The translations under genes were made by a program, and so were the position numbers. The notes beneath the pieces were generated by a model. It did no database searches. It was not told the origin of the DNA and saw only the letters and a list, made by a program, of their open reading frames with translations. DNA of 64,000 bases from Methylotenera_A sp031422335 (GTDB taxonomy: Bacteria > Pseudomonadota > Gammaproteobacteria > Burkholderiales > Methylophilaceae), in NCBI GenBank assembly GCA_031422335.1, contig JANOQW010000034.1:62001-126000 (forward strand), in the 5' to 3' direction. Below, one piece after another: positions 51,226 to 59,524 of the stretch; position 1 is the stretch's first letter; each line of letters starts with the position of its first letter.

Positions 51226-51987
51226 TTATGTAGAGGCTTGTTCCTGCTCACTAATACCTTCTTGTAGCAGCCGTGCTTCTTCTTTCGTCAACGACCTTGC
51301 GGCCAATAAATCCGGGCGTTTTGCCCTTGTTAGCAATAACGATTGTTTTAATCGCCATTGTCTAATTTTTTCGTGATTGCCTGATAATAAAACCTCAGGC
51401 ACCACTTTATTCTCATATGCTTCTGGTCGCGTATAGTGCGGGCAATCCAGCAATCCGTTGACAAACGAATCTTGGGTCGCCGAATCTGCATCACCCAAAC
51501 TGCCAGGCAATTGCCGCACAATCGCATCTATTAACGTCATGGCGGGCAACTCACCGCCACTTAATACATAATCGCCAATGGAGATTTCCTCATCCACCAG
51601 CGCGTCTAACAGCCGCTCATCTACACCTTCGTAACGACTTGCCAACAAAATTAAGCCTTGTTGCTGGCTTAATTGCATCACTTTTTCGTGCGTCAGCGGT
51701 TTGCCACGTGGCGATAAGTGAATTACCTTTGCACCCACAACACCTGCTTTTGCTTGTTCGGCTTTAGCCGCTTTAATCGCTTGGCTTAACGGCTCGGCCA
51801 TCATTACCATGCCAGGGCCACCGCCATACGGCCTATCATCCACCGTTTTGTGATTGTCTGCGGTAAATTCACGCGGATTAATCACATGTAATACATAAAT
51901 CTTTTTATCTAACGCCCTGCTGGTAATGCCGTGCTTGCTAATGGCATTAAACATTTCAGGAAACAAACTAATGACATCGAAGCGCAT
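51226..51987 (-). CDS. trmD: tRNA (guanine-N1-)-methyltransferase TrmD
   Basis: This 253-aa SPOUT enzyme methylates G37 of tRNA. Motifs are FDVISLFPEMF, DDRPYGGGPGMVMM, SRYEGVDERL and SIGDYVLSGGELPAM. It lies 25 nt before rplS and 24 nt after rimM. Confidence 0.97.
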   Translation of the reverse strand: MRFDVISLFPEMFNAISKHGITSRALDKKIYVLHVINPREFTADNHKTVDDRPYGGGPGMVMMAEPLSQAIKAAKAEQAKAGVVGAKVIHLSPRGKPLTHEKVMQLSQQQGLILLASRYEGVDERLLDALVDEEISIGDYVLSGGELPAMTLIDAIVRQLPGSLGDADSATQDSFVNGLLDCPHYTRPEAYENKVVPEVLLSGNHEKIRQWRLKQSLLLTRAKRPDLLAARSLTKEEARLLQEGISEQEQAST

Positions 51988-52011
51988 TAGTTTGCGCTAA
52001 AACTCAGCATG

Positions 52012-52563
52012 CTAGAAATCTGCATCCCAGTCCACCAACATGTTTTTTGCCTCCATATCTACTTGCAAAATCACGCCTTCAATATAGGGCACCAAGCGCT
52101 CTTGGCCTGCATCACTTTTGGCTACAATCACATCGTTAGCGCCAGTGGCAAAAACATCCATTATTTTACCAAAATCTACGGCTTGTAGATTTTTTACATT
52201 GAGCCCGATTAAATCAGACCAATAATATTCGTCACCTTTTAGCTTTGGCAATAACGCCCTAGGCACTGCCACCTGCTTGCCTTTGCAAGCCAGCGCACCA
52301 TCGCGCTCGGTAATGCCTTGCAATTTCACCACAATCACATCGTTGTGGATTTTAGCTTCTTCTACTTTTAGCTCGCGCCAATCGTTATCTTTACCTATCC
52401 ACCACGCTTTGTAATCTAACAAGCCATCTAAAGCTTCGGTTTCTGGCAGCACTTTTAGCCACCCAAAAACACCATAGGGCGCCACAATGCGCCCCATTAT
52501 AACTAGGTCGGTCGCACCAGTGCGATCCATGACCACTAAATCATTTACATCTGTTGTAGCCAT
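52012..52563 (-). CDS. rimM: ribosome maturation factor RimM
   Basis: This 183-aa 16S processing factor binds S19. IMGRIVAPYGVFGWLKV is the RimM N-terminal signature, and the PRC-barrel part has YYWSDLIGLNV and LVPYIEGVIL. It carries about 18 extra N-terminal residues; an internal Met (VIMGRI) may be the real start. Confidence 0.94.
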   Translation of the reverse strand: MATTDVNDLVVMDRTGATDLVIMGRIVAPYGVFGWLKVLPETEALDGLLDYKAWWIGKDNDWRELKVEEAKIHNDVIVVKLQGITERDGALACKGKQVAVPRALLPKLKGDEYYWSDLIGLNVKNLQAVDFGKIMDVFATGANDVIVAKSDAGQERLVPYIEGVILQVDMEAKNMLVDWDADF

Positions 52564-52590
52564 TACTCAATCGCAAAGGCTATTTAAAAC

Positions 52591-53166
52591 TTAAGCAGCT
52601 GGTGTGTCAGTTTCAGCTGGCGTTTCTGGCATAGCTTCTGGTGCTGCTTCTGCAACAACCTCAGCGGCAGCTTCAACAGCTGGTGTTTCTTCAACAACAG
52701 CTTCAACTACTGGCGCTTCTTCAACTACAGCAGCGGCTTCAGCTTCGGCCGCCTTAGCAGCTTCTGCGGCTGCGGCAGCATCGGCTGCGGCTTTAGCATC
52801 GGCTTCTGCTTTGGCAGCATCTGCAGCTAGTTTAGCTTTTGCAGCGGCGTCAGCAACGGCTTTAGCTTTATTGGCTTCAGCTTTTTGTGCATCTTTAACT
52901 TTGCCAGCCATCATGGCTTCTGGGCCTTTGGCATGGGTTTTTACCAAGCGTGTGACTGTATCTGATAATTGTGCGCCATTGCTTTTCCAATGGTTCACAC
53001 GCGCTTCATCAATACGCAAGCTCTCGGTGGCTACTTTGGCAGATGGGTTGTAAAAACCCACGCGCTCAATAAAACGGCCATCGCGGCGATTGCGTGAATC
53101 TGCCACAACAACATTGTAAAATGGAGTCTTTTTAGAGCCACCGCGTGATAAACGAATAACGACCAT
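52591..53166 (-). CDS. rpsP: 30S ribosomal protein S16 with long Ala/Glu-rich C-terminal extension
   Basis: The first 82 or so residues are a normal S16 (MVVIRLSRGGSKKTPFYNVV, RDGRFIERVGFYNP). Residues about 88-191 form a low-complexity tail of Ala, Glu, Lys, Val and Pro (AAAEAAKAAEAEAAAVVEE), more than doubling the usual length. Moderately long S16 tails occur in some betaproteobacteria, but this one is extreme. It leads the rpsP-rimM-trmD-rplS operon. Confidence 0.95.
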   Translation of the reverse strand: MVVIRLSRGGSKKTPFYNVVVADSRNRRDGRFIERVGFYNPSAKVATESLRIDEARVNHWKSNGAQLSDTVTRLVKTHAKGPEAMMAGKVKDAQKAEANKAKAVADAAAKAKLAADAAKAEADAKAAADAAAAAEAAKAAEAEAAAVVEEAPVVEAVVEETPAVEAAAEVVAEAAPEAMPETPAETDTPAA

Positions 53167-53259
53167 AATCTTGTTCTCAAATAAACTTTAACTGAAAGGC
53201 GCGGATTATACGTTACTTTTGCGCAGCTTGGCAAGCATAAATGTGCTGACTAAGCAATT

Positions 53260-53946
53260 TTATGCAGCGTAAATTGTTGGGTCGGCGATGCCCGCTTGAT
53301 GAAAGCCTTCGCGGCGCAAACGGCACGAATCGCAACGGCCGCAAGCAGCACCATTTGCATTGGCTTGATAACATGAAACGGTTGCCTTGTAAGGCACGCC
53401 CAGCTTGGTTCCCAGCGCGATAATTTCCGCTTTTGTCATATCAATCAACGGCGCATGCACGGTAATTTTTTGGCCTTCTACCGCAAATTTGGTGGCCAAA
53501 TTCGCCATTTGCTGAAAAGCCGCCACGTACTCGCCACGACAATCGGGGTAACCCGAATAATCCAACGCATTCACACCGATAAAAATATCTTGCGCTTGCA
53601 GCACCTCTGCCCACGCCAGCGCCAACGACAGCATAATAGTATTGCGTGCCGGCACATAAGTGACGGGAATGCCGACAGGTATTGCAGTATTGGCGGCGCT
53701 TTCTGGCACAGCAATCGTATCGTCAGTGAGCGCAGAACCGCCAAATAGACTTAAATCTAGCTGCGCCGTTTTGTGCATTTTTGCACCCAATTGTAATGCT
53801 ATATTCTGCGCGGCTTGCAGCTCGGCAATGTGACGCTGATGATAATCTAAACTTAAACAATAACAATCAAACCCTTGCGCTTTTGCAATGGCCAAGCAAG
53901 TGGCAGAATCGAGTCCACCAGATAAGAGTACCACGGCTTTTTTCAT
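53260..53946 (-). CDS. queC: 7-cyano-7-deazaguanine synthase QueC
   Basis: This 228-aa ATP-dependent enzyme makes preQ0 for queuosine. The PP-loop VVLLSGGLDSATCLAIAKA and the zinc site with CYQANANGAACGRCDSCRLR (three CxxC-type Cys) are intact. It overlaps queE by 4 nt. Confidence 0.95.
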   Translation of the reverse strand: MKKAVVLLSGGLDSATCLAIAKAQGFDCYCLSLDYHQRHIAELQAAQNIALQLGAKMHKTAQLDLSLFGGSALTDDTIAVPESAANTAIPVGIPVTYVPARNTIMLSLALAWAEVLQAQDIFIGVNALDYSGYPDCRGEYVAAFQQMANLATKFAVEGQKITVHAPLIDMTKAEIIALGTKLGVPYKATVSCYQANANGAACGRCDSCRLRREGFHQAGIADPTIYAA

Positions 53947-54581
53947 ACGCCTGCCTTTTCGCCCCAGATTATCTTATGTAACTGAATTTGCATACGCACT
54001 TGTAGTTTATCTGCAAGCACCCAGCCTGCTAGTTCATCCGCTTTTAAATCGTTATAACTCGGTGAAAATAACACAGGACATTTTTCAATCAGTTTCAACT
54101 CGACTAATTTGGCTTTTGCCCAATCGTAATCCGCGCGGTTACAGAGTACAAACTTAATTTCATCTTTGGCCGATACATGATTTAGATTATCCCAGCGCAT
54201 GTTTTTTTCTTCATTTGAGGCGGGTGTTTTGATATCTAAAATAATCGATACACGCGCATCTACAGGCGCAATATCCATGGCGCCGCCCGTTTCCAGCGAT
54301 ACGCTATACCCTGCGTCACATAAGGTTTTCAGCAGCGTATAGCACTCTTTCTGTGCCAGCGGCTCCCCACCTGTCACGGTGACAAACTTGGTACCAAACT
54401 CGGCTACTTTTTGTAAAATCTCTGCAACTTCCATATTGCTGCCACCTGAAAACGCATATTCGGTATCGCAATACGTGCAGCGCATGGGGCAACCTGTGAG
54501 GCGTACAAACACCGTCGGCAGGCCGATGCGACTGGTTTCACCTTGCAGTGAGTGGAAAATTTCGTAAATTTTTAAAGCCAT
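53943..54581 (-). CDS. queE: 7-carboxy-7-deazaguanine synthase QueE
   Basis: This 212-aa radical-SAM enzyme makes CDG from carboxy-tetrahydropterin. The cluster motif is CPMRCTYCDTEYAF (C-x3-C-x2-C), and TVTGGEPLAQ is the SAM loop. It starts EIFHSLQGE as in the family. It leads the queE-queC pair; eptA lies upstream across a repeat. Confidence 0.95.
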   Translation of the reverse strand: MALKIYEIFHSLQGETSRIGLPTVFVRLTGCPMRCTYCDTEYAFSGGSNMEVAEILQKVAEFGTKFVTVTGGEPLAQKECYTLLKTLCDAGYSVSLETGGAMDIAPVDARVSIILDIKTPASNEEKNMRWDNLNHVSAKDEIKFVLCNRADYDWAKAKLVELKLIEKCPVLFSPSYNDLKADELAGWVLADKLQVRMQIQLHKIIWGEKAGV

Positions 54582-54687
54582 GTTGATAAAAATAAAAACG
54601 CCAACGGTGAAATTGACGTTATTTTACCGCGAATTGTATCGATTAAATAATAGAAACAATCATGTAAACCATATGCTGCAAAAAAAA

Positions 54688-54726
54688 ATGTCCTGCAGGC
54701 CTCATGGATATTGGCTCTCAGGGCAT
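54688..54726 (+). repeat. 39-bp palindromic intergenic repeat, copy 3
   Basis: ATGTCCTGCAGGCCTCATGG continues ATATTGGCTCTCAGGGCAT. It lies between eptA (3' end) and queE; same orientation as the copy at 57163 on the other side of the eptA-PAP2 pair. Confidence 0.88.
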
Positions 54727-54744
54727 CCATTTAAGGCTATTATT

Positions 54745-56394
54745 CTAGTGTTGTCGCTTTATATTAGCCGCTTTTATATCATTATTTTGCATCAGCATTT
54801 GGTGTTTCGCTGCGCAGGTTTTAGAGTCTAACTCAAACGCCACTAGCAAGCTGCAAAACACATCATCGTGGCTTAATGGGTAATCTTTAAACGGCTTGGC
54901 TTGGTCTATTGAAAAATCAAAATGTTGTCCCATCCAAACAATGGCAGGCACATGCGTTTGCTGTTTAGGTGCGATGGCATAAGGCGCGGCGTGCAAATAC
55001 CAGCCATTTTCGCCTAGCGACTCGCCATGGTCAGACACATACAACATGGCAGTTTCGTGCGTGCCATCATATTTTTTTAACAATTGAATCACTTCAGATA
55101 AAAAATAGTCGGTATATAAAATGGCATTATCGTAGCTATTATCAATCTCCTCTTGGCTACAGTTTTGTAGTTCACTAGTCATACACATGGGTTTAAATTT
55201 GGCAAACTCTGCTGGGTAACGTCGATAATACTCAGGGCCGTGGTTACCCATTTGGTGCAACACAATCAAAATATCTTGGTTTTTGCGGGCGGCAATATAT
55301 TGATCTAATCCGCTTAACATGCCCACATCTCGGCACTCATCATCGCAAACGGGATTTAAAGTAGGCGTTTTAAAATTTTCGTATTTCAAGCGGGTGGCAA
55401 CACCTTTTGAATCTGAGTTATTATCGCGCCACAAAATTTGTACCTTATTTTCAAACAACACTTCTAGCGCATTTTCGGTGTGCAGGGCTTTTTCTTTGTC
55501 GTAGTCCTCGCGCCCCAGCACAGAGAACATGCATGGCACAGAAACGCCTGTAGAAGTGCCACACGAGCTGACATTGCTAAAACTTATAATATTTTCTTTT
55601 GCCAGCAACGGATTCGTTTCTTTATGGTAACCGTTGAGAGAAAAGCGATCTGCGCGCGCAGTTTCACCCACCACCATAATCACCAGCTCATAGTGTTTAT
55701 AGGTATCAATATTTTTGGCGTCTTGCGCAGTTTTTGTTACGACAGCTGAAGGCGTAGGTGTTAGCAGCGCTTGCACATATTTAATAATAGAATAACTAAA
55801 ATAAGTAGGATTGGCATAAAAGCGCGTCACTTTATGCTCGCGAATAAACGACGCATAGCCTGCGCTAAAAGGTAACACTAGCACTAGCAACAACAGCAAC
55901 AAAAACCCTATTGCCGTTAAGCGAGATTTTAACTCTGGCCAAATTTTATTGGCCTTGGGCGTGTATTTAAGCACTAGCCAAGCGGGAATAAAACCAAAAA
56001 TAATCGCTCTGAGTATAAAGGTTGGCGTGACTAAACCAGCGAACTCTTGCGGATTGGTTTGCGCAATATTATCTAACATCACCACATCGACAATCACGCC
56101 AAACTTATCCATGTAATAAGCAGCCAGCGCTGCCGCCACCACAAAAAATGCCAGCAGCCAGCGCGTAAGTTTGCCATGGCAAACTGCCAGCAAAAACAAA
56201 GTAGTTAGGCCAGAAAAAAACAAAGCCAAAGAAATTAGAAATGGCAGCTGCTGCAAAGTGACTGGATACACCTCTAAAATGCGGCTAAATAGCGCAAGAT
56301 TACCTGTGAGCATGATAAACAAGGCCACCAGCACTATCATGCGCGTTTGCGTAAATGACGCTTGCCACAGTTTTTTTATGGTTGTTATCATCAA
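54745..56394 (-). CDS. phosphoethanolamine--lipid A transferase (EptA-like)
   Basis: This 549-aa inner-membrane enzyme has about five N-terminal membrane helices (to about residue 190) and a periplasmic sulfatase-like domain. Motifs are VVGETARADRFSLNGYH (metal Glu), SSCGTSTGVSVPCMFS (Thr nucleophile) and VSDHGESLGENGWYLH. It adds phosphoethanolamine to lipid A phosphate, which lowers negative charge and polymyxin binding. It is coupled to a PAP2-family gene 10 nt upstream. Confidence 0.92.
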   Translation of the reverse strand: MMITTIKKLWQASFTQTRMIVLVALFIMLTGNLALFSRILEVYPVTLQQLPFLISLALFFSGLTTLFLLAVCHGKLTRWLLAFFVVAAALAAYYMDKFGVIVDVVMLDNIAQTNPQEFAGLVTPTFILRAIIFGFIPAWLVLKYTPKANKIWPELKSRLTAIGFLLLLLLVLVLPFSAGYASFIREHKVTRFYANPTYFSYSIIKYVQALLTPTPSAVVTKTAQDAKNIDTYKHYELVIMVVGETARADRFSLNGYHKETNPLLAKENIISFSNVSSCGTSTGVSVPCMFSVLGREDYDKEKALHTENALEVLFENKVQILWRDNNSDSKGVATRLKYENFKTPTLNPVCDDECRDVGMLSGLDQYIAARKNQDILIVLHQMGNHGPEYYRRYPAEFAKFKPMCMTSELQNCSQEEIDNSYDNAILYTDYFLSEVIQLLKKYDGTHETAMLYVSDHGESLGENGWYLHAAPYAIAPKQQTHVPAIVWMGQHFDFSIDQAKPFKDYPLSHDDVFCSLLVAFELDSKTCAAKHQMLMQNNDIKAANIKRQH

Positions 56395-56403
56395 ACGTCT
56401 TTC

Positions 56404-57129
56404 TTAAGTTGTTTTTTTATTCAGAGATTGCGTAAAGCCCAACATCACCATAATGACCAAGCAGGTAAGCCAAGTGGACCATAAGGTATGAAACAAAAAG
56501 TGCGCACCGCGCATTTGCTGCACCCAACCCAGCGCAAAGCCTACGCTTAAGCCAGCAATAAAGACAGCAAAAGCTGTTTTTGGCTTATGTGGCAGCCAAA
56601 ATACACATAGCGCCGCCAACCACAAGCCTACATTAGCGTGCCCCGCAGGAAAACAATGGCCTGCTTGCATCGCGTTTGGCACAGTATCAAACAAGCGTAG
56701 AAAAGGCGCATAACCGCCATAGCGTGCCACATCCCAAGGGCAATGCAACACAGAAAAGCTTTTTAACAAGGGGACTAATGCGGCAATAATGACAGAAGCT
56801 ATAGCGACGAAACGCAAGCGCAAGCGTAACCATGGCTTAATCATGCGCCATGATTTATGCCACGAAAAGATAAAATCGAGCACCACCACCAACCACAATA
56901 CACGGCCAATATCGCTGATGACATATTTGACATAGCCGTGCATGAAGTCTTTTGCAAACCAAGTACTTTTCCATGGAAACTGATGCGCTGCAGCATCGAA
57001 ATAATAGTCTTCAATCATTAAATCGAGATTGGTAAATTGCCCAAGCAAAATATTAAATACTGCGAATATCAGCAAGGCAAAACTGCAACGCTTGTATATG
57101 GTGAAAGATAATTGGCGGAAAGTTAACAT
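56404..57129 (-). CDS. PAP2-family membrane phosphatase
   Basis: This 241-aa membrane protein has about six helices and PAP2 motifs: KSFSVLHCPWDVARYGG (C1-like region), FPAGHANVGLW (C2) and HFLFHTLWSTW (C3). It may be a lipid A 1-phosphatase or undecaprenyl/lipid phosphatase. Cotranscription with the phosphoethanolamine transferase suggests lipid A remodelling (inference). Confidence 0.85.
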   Translation of the reverse strand: MLTFRQLSFTIYKRCSFALLIFAVFNILLGQFTNLDLMIEDYYFDAAAHQFPWKSTWFAKDFMHGYVKYVISDIGRVLWLVVVLDFIFSWHKSWRMIKPWLRLRLRFVAIASVIIAALVPLLKSFSVLHCPWDVARYGGYAPFLRLFDTVPNAMQAGHCFPAGHANVGLWLAALCVFWLPHKPKTAFAVFIAGLSVGFALGWVQQMRGAHFLFHTLWSTWLTCLVIMVMLGFTQSLNKKTT

Positions 57130-57162
57130 TTAATTACCAGTAAAAATTGTGCTAAAAAGATA

Positions 57163-57200
57163 TGCCCTGCAGGCCGCATGGATATTGGCTCTCAGGGCAG
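57163..57200 (+). repeat. 39-bp palindromic intergenic repeat, copy 4
   Basis: ATGCCCTGCAGGCCGCATGG continues ATATTGGCTCTCAGGGCA. It lies between the PAP2 gene and the lactonase-like gene, with arms ATGCCCTG/CAGGGCA. Confidence 0.9.
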
Positions 57201-57217
57201 GTTAAATAAAGCTTAAA

Positions 57218-58015
57218 TCAATCCTGCCAAGCAGGAAACTGCGGCAAGCTGCGATAAAACGCCATATCATGGTTAGGCCAAAGCGTGGCGTTTTCTTGTT
57301 TGGCCAGCGCTTTAAGTTTGCGAATGCTGGCAATGGCTAGTGCGTCGTTATCTTGCCAGCAATAGCCAGGTGCAATTTCATCGGTTAAATTCTCAGTTAA
57401 ATCGGCAGCATCGCCACAAATAATCACTGGTTTGCCTTTGGGCAATTCTATGATTAATGACATGTGGCCTGCCGAATGGCCAGGGCTGGCAATCGCCTGC
57501 ACACCTGGCGCTACCGTATATTCGCCCGTCTTAATGTGCCATTGATCGCTACTTGCCCATTCATCTGCAAACACGCCATCATCAATGCCCGTGCGAGCTG
57601 CAGCCAATTCATCGGCTTGCACATGCACCTCGCAATGCGGGTTACTGCAACCTGTCACGTCAGCCAAACCACCCGCATGATCAAAATGCAAGTGGCCTAA
57701 AAAAACCACATCAATATCGGCCACACTTAAGCCCAATTTTGCCAAATAATTGGGGATGCGCTGCTGCTCGGTCATTTTGGGTGGCTCAAACAGTGGCCGC
57801 ATCGGCTCATAAAATTGTGCGCTTAAAGCGGGGCTAGAAACTTTGTGATAATCGCAACCCACATCATACAAAATGCGACCATTGGGTGTTTCGATTAAAT
57901 AGGCCAAAATTGGCGCATCAATGTAATGGCCAAGCCCTAAGTTTTTGGTGGAGACGACTTTTTCATAACGATGCATGCCCGTAAGCAAAGGCCAAAGTTT
58001 TAGTGCGCGCGCCAT
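57218..58015 (-). CDS. metallo-beta-lactamase fold protein, N-acyl homoserine lactonase-like
   Basis: This 265-aa cytoplasmic hydrolase has the di-metal motif GHLHFDHAGG (His108, His110, Asp112, His113), a third His in SPGHSAGHMS, Asp in ICGDAADL and a late His in WPNHDMAF. The order and length resemble the AHL-lactonase group (AiiA/AttM). It may hydrolyse acyl-homoserine lactones or other lactones; substrate is not shown. It lies between the PAP2 gene and cpoB, 15 nt after cpoB. Confidence 0.8.
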   Translation of the reverse strand: MARALKLWPLLTGMHRYEKVVSTKNLGLGHYIDAPILAYLIETPNGRILYDVGCDYHKVSSPALSAQFYEPMRPLFEPPKMTEQQRIPNYLAKLGLSVADIDVVFLGHLHFDHAGGLADVTGCSNPHCEVHVQADELAAARTGIDDGVFADEWASSDQWHIKTGEYTVAPGVQAIASPGHSAGHMSLIIELPKGKPVIICGDAADLTENLTDEIAPGYCWQDNDALAIASIRKLKALAKQENATLWPNHDMAFYRSLPQFPAWQD

Positions 58016-58029
58016 GTTTAGCTGCTAGG

Positions 58030-58860
58030 CTACTTTAAACCTTCTAGCGCTTTTAGACGTTTTTGCGCACTGGGCGTAACCTCAGCATTGGGGTGCTTTT
58101 CAACCAAACTGCGCAAAGTTTTTTTGGCGTTGGTGACCTGCCCCAACTGAATTTGGCTATTGGCTTGGTTATACATGGCGTCAGGCACTTTGGCGCTAGT
58201 GGGGTGTAAATCAATCACTTTTTGTTGTGTAGCGATGCTAGATTTATAATTTTTTAGCGCAAATTGGCTGTAACCCATGCCATATAAGGCATCTGGCGCT
58301 AGCTTACTGTTTGGGTACTCTTTTAAAAATACATCAAACGCAGCAAACGCATCTTTATGTTTGGCCGATTTACTTAAGGCATCCGCATCGGCAAAAGCTT
58401 TTACATCTTTTTCTTCAACCGTTGGCACAGCCGCAGAAGTCGCGCCGTTATTGGCTGGTGGCGATGTTGTAGCACTACCTTCAATACGTCTTAAACGCGT
58501 GTCGGTATCGGTATATAAATCTTTTTGCCGCGTTTGCGTGGTTTCTAAGTTGTGCTGCGCTACTTCTAAATCGCCTTTTAACTGCGCCACTTCTTGCTTT
58601 AGCGCCTCTATTTGGTTTTGCATCTCACTTAAACCACCACCTTGTACAATCGCCTCAATGGCTGCGATGCGCTTATCCATCGCAGCGGTGGTTTTTTTAA
58701 GTTCAGCAATAGCCGCTATGTTGACTTGCTGTTTTGCATCTACTTCAGCAATCTTTTTGCGCGCTTCTTTGTCGTCAAACAAAGCGGCGTTTGCCGAACT
58801 AACAAAAGTTAACGCAAAAAGACTTAGGCCGATAAAGGCTAATTTTTTTACAGCCTGCAT
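58030..58860 (-). CDS. cpoB: Tol-Pal system coordinator CpoB (YbgF)
   Basis: This 276-aa periplasmic protein has a signal peptide (residues 1-25), an N-terminal coiled coil (about 30-125) that trimerises, and a C-terminal TPR domain (YGMGYSQFALKNYKSSI and DAMYNQANSQIQLG). It coordinates PBP1B and Tol at division. It ends the tolQRAB-pal-cpoB order. Confidence 0.93.
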   Translation of the reverse strand: MQAVKKLAFIGLSLFALTFVSSANAALFDDKEARKKIAEVDAKQQVNIAAIAELKKTTAAMDKRIAAIEAIVQGGGLSEMQNQIEALKQEVAQLKGDLEVAQHNLETTQTRQKDLYTDTDTRLRRIEGSATTSPPANNGATSAAVPTVEEKDVKAFADADALSKSAKHKDAFAAFDVFLKEYPNSKLAPDALYGMGYSQFALKNYKSSIATQQKVIDLHPTSAKVPDAMYNQANSQIQLGQVTNAKKTLRSLVEKHPNAEVTPSAQKRLKALEGLK

Positions 58861-58863
58861 AAA

Positions 58864-59436
58864 TTAATCGCCTTCGTGCACAACATCTACACGACGATCT
58901 TTATCGCAAGCGTCGCCCGTGCAGTTTTGCGTGGCTTTTTCTTCGCCGTAGCTCACTGTTTCAATTTGGCTATCTTTAACACCCAATAAATTAAGTGCTT
59001 TTTTAACCGCCACAGCACGGCGTTGACCAAGCGATAAGTTGTATTCACGGGTGCCACGCTCATCGGTGTTGCCTTGCACAATCATTTTTGCATCTGGGTG
59101 TGCCAGCATATACTTGCCGTGCGCCTCCACAATCGGGCGGTATTCAGCTTTTACCGCATCGCTATCGTAATCAAAATAAATATTACGCTTAGATAAAATA
59201 TTGCTTGGGTCTTTCAACGGATTATTACCAGCATCATTGGCGTTGCTGTCTATGGTTACTTCTTTTACTGCGCCAGTATCTGCGCCAGCACCAGCACCAT
59301 CTCCAGTGGTAGTGCTGCCTGGGCTTTTATCTTCTACTTTTGCCGGCGTAATCGGTGTGCTTTTACAAGCCACTAAAAATACAGAAGTGATAAGCACCGC
59401 AATTAATTTAGCGCTGATATTGGTTTTTTGCATCAT
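58864..59436 (-). CDS. pal: peptidoglycan-associated lipoprotein Pal
   Basis: This outer-membrane lipoprotein of about 190 aa has a lipobox FLVACKS and an OmpA-like domain with IYFDYDSDAVK and VQGNTDERGTREYNLSLGQRRA that binds peptidoglycan. ATG 59436 is used because AGGAGA lies 6 nt upstream; the frame is open to 59460. It has extra C-terminal Cys (NCTGDACDKDRRV). Confidence 0.95.
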   Translation of the reverse strand: MMQKTNISAKLIAVLITSVFLVACKSTPITPAKVEDKSPGSTTTGDGAGAGADTGAVKEVTIDSNANDAGNNPLKDPSNILSKRNIYFDYDSDAVKAEYRPIVEAHGKYMLAHPDAKMIVQGNTDERGTREYNLSLGQRRAVAVKKALNLLGVKDSQIETVSYGEEKATQNCTGDACDKDRRVDVVHEGD

Positions 59437-59524
59437 TTTTCTCTCCTTTGATAAGGCCAACTATGGCCAATGTCGTACAAACTATTTCTTGCCGTAATTT
59501 AATCACTATTTCGCCAGCGGTCAG

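Noticed and set aside
52604..53053. 149-codon plus-strand Ala/Ser-rich ORF opposite rpsP
   Set aside because: Mirror of the low-complexity S16 tail; no start signal or independent support.
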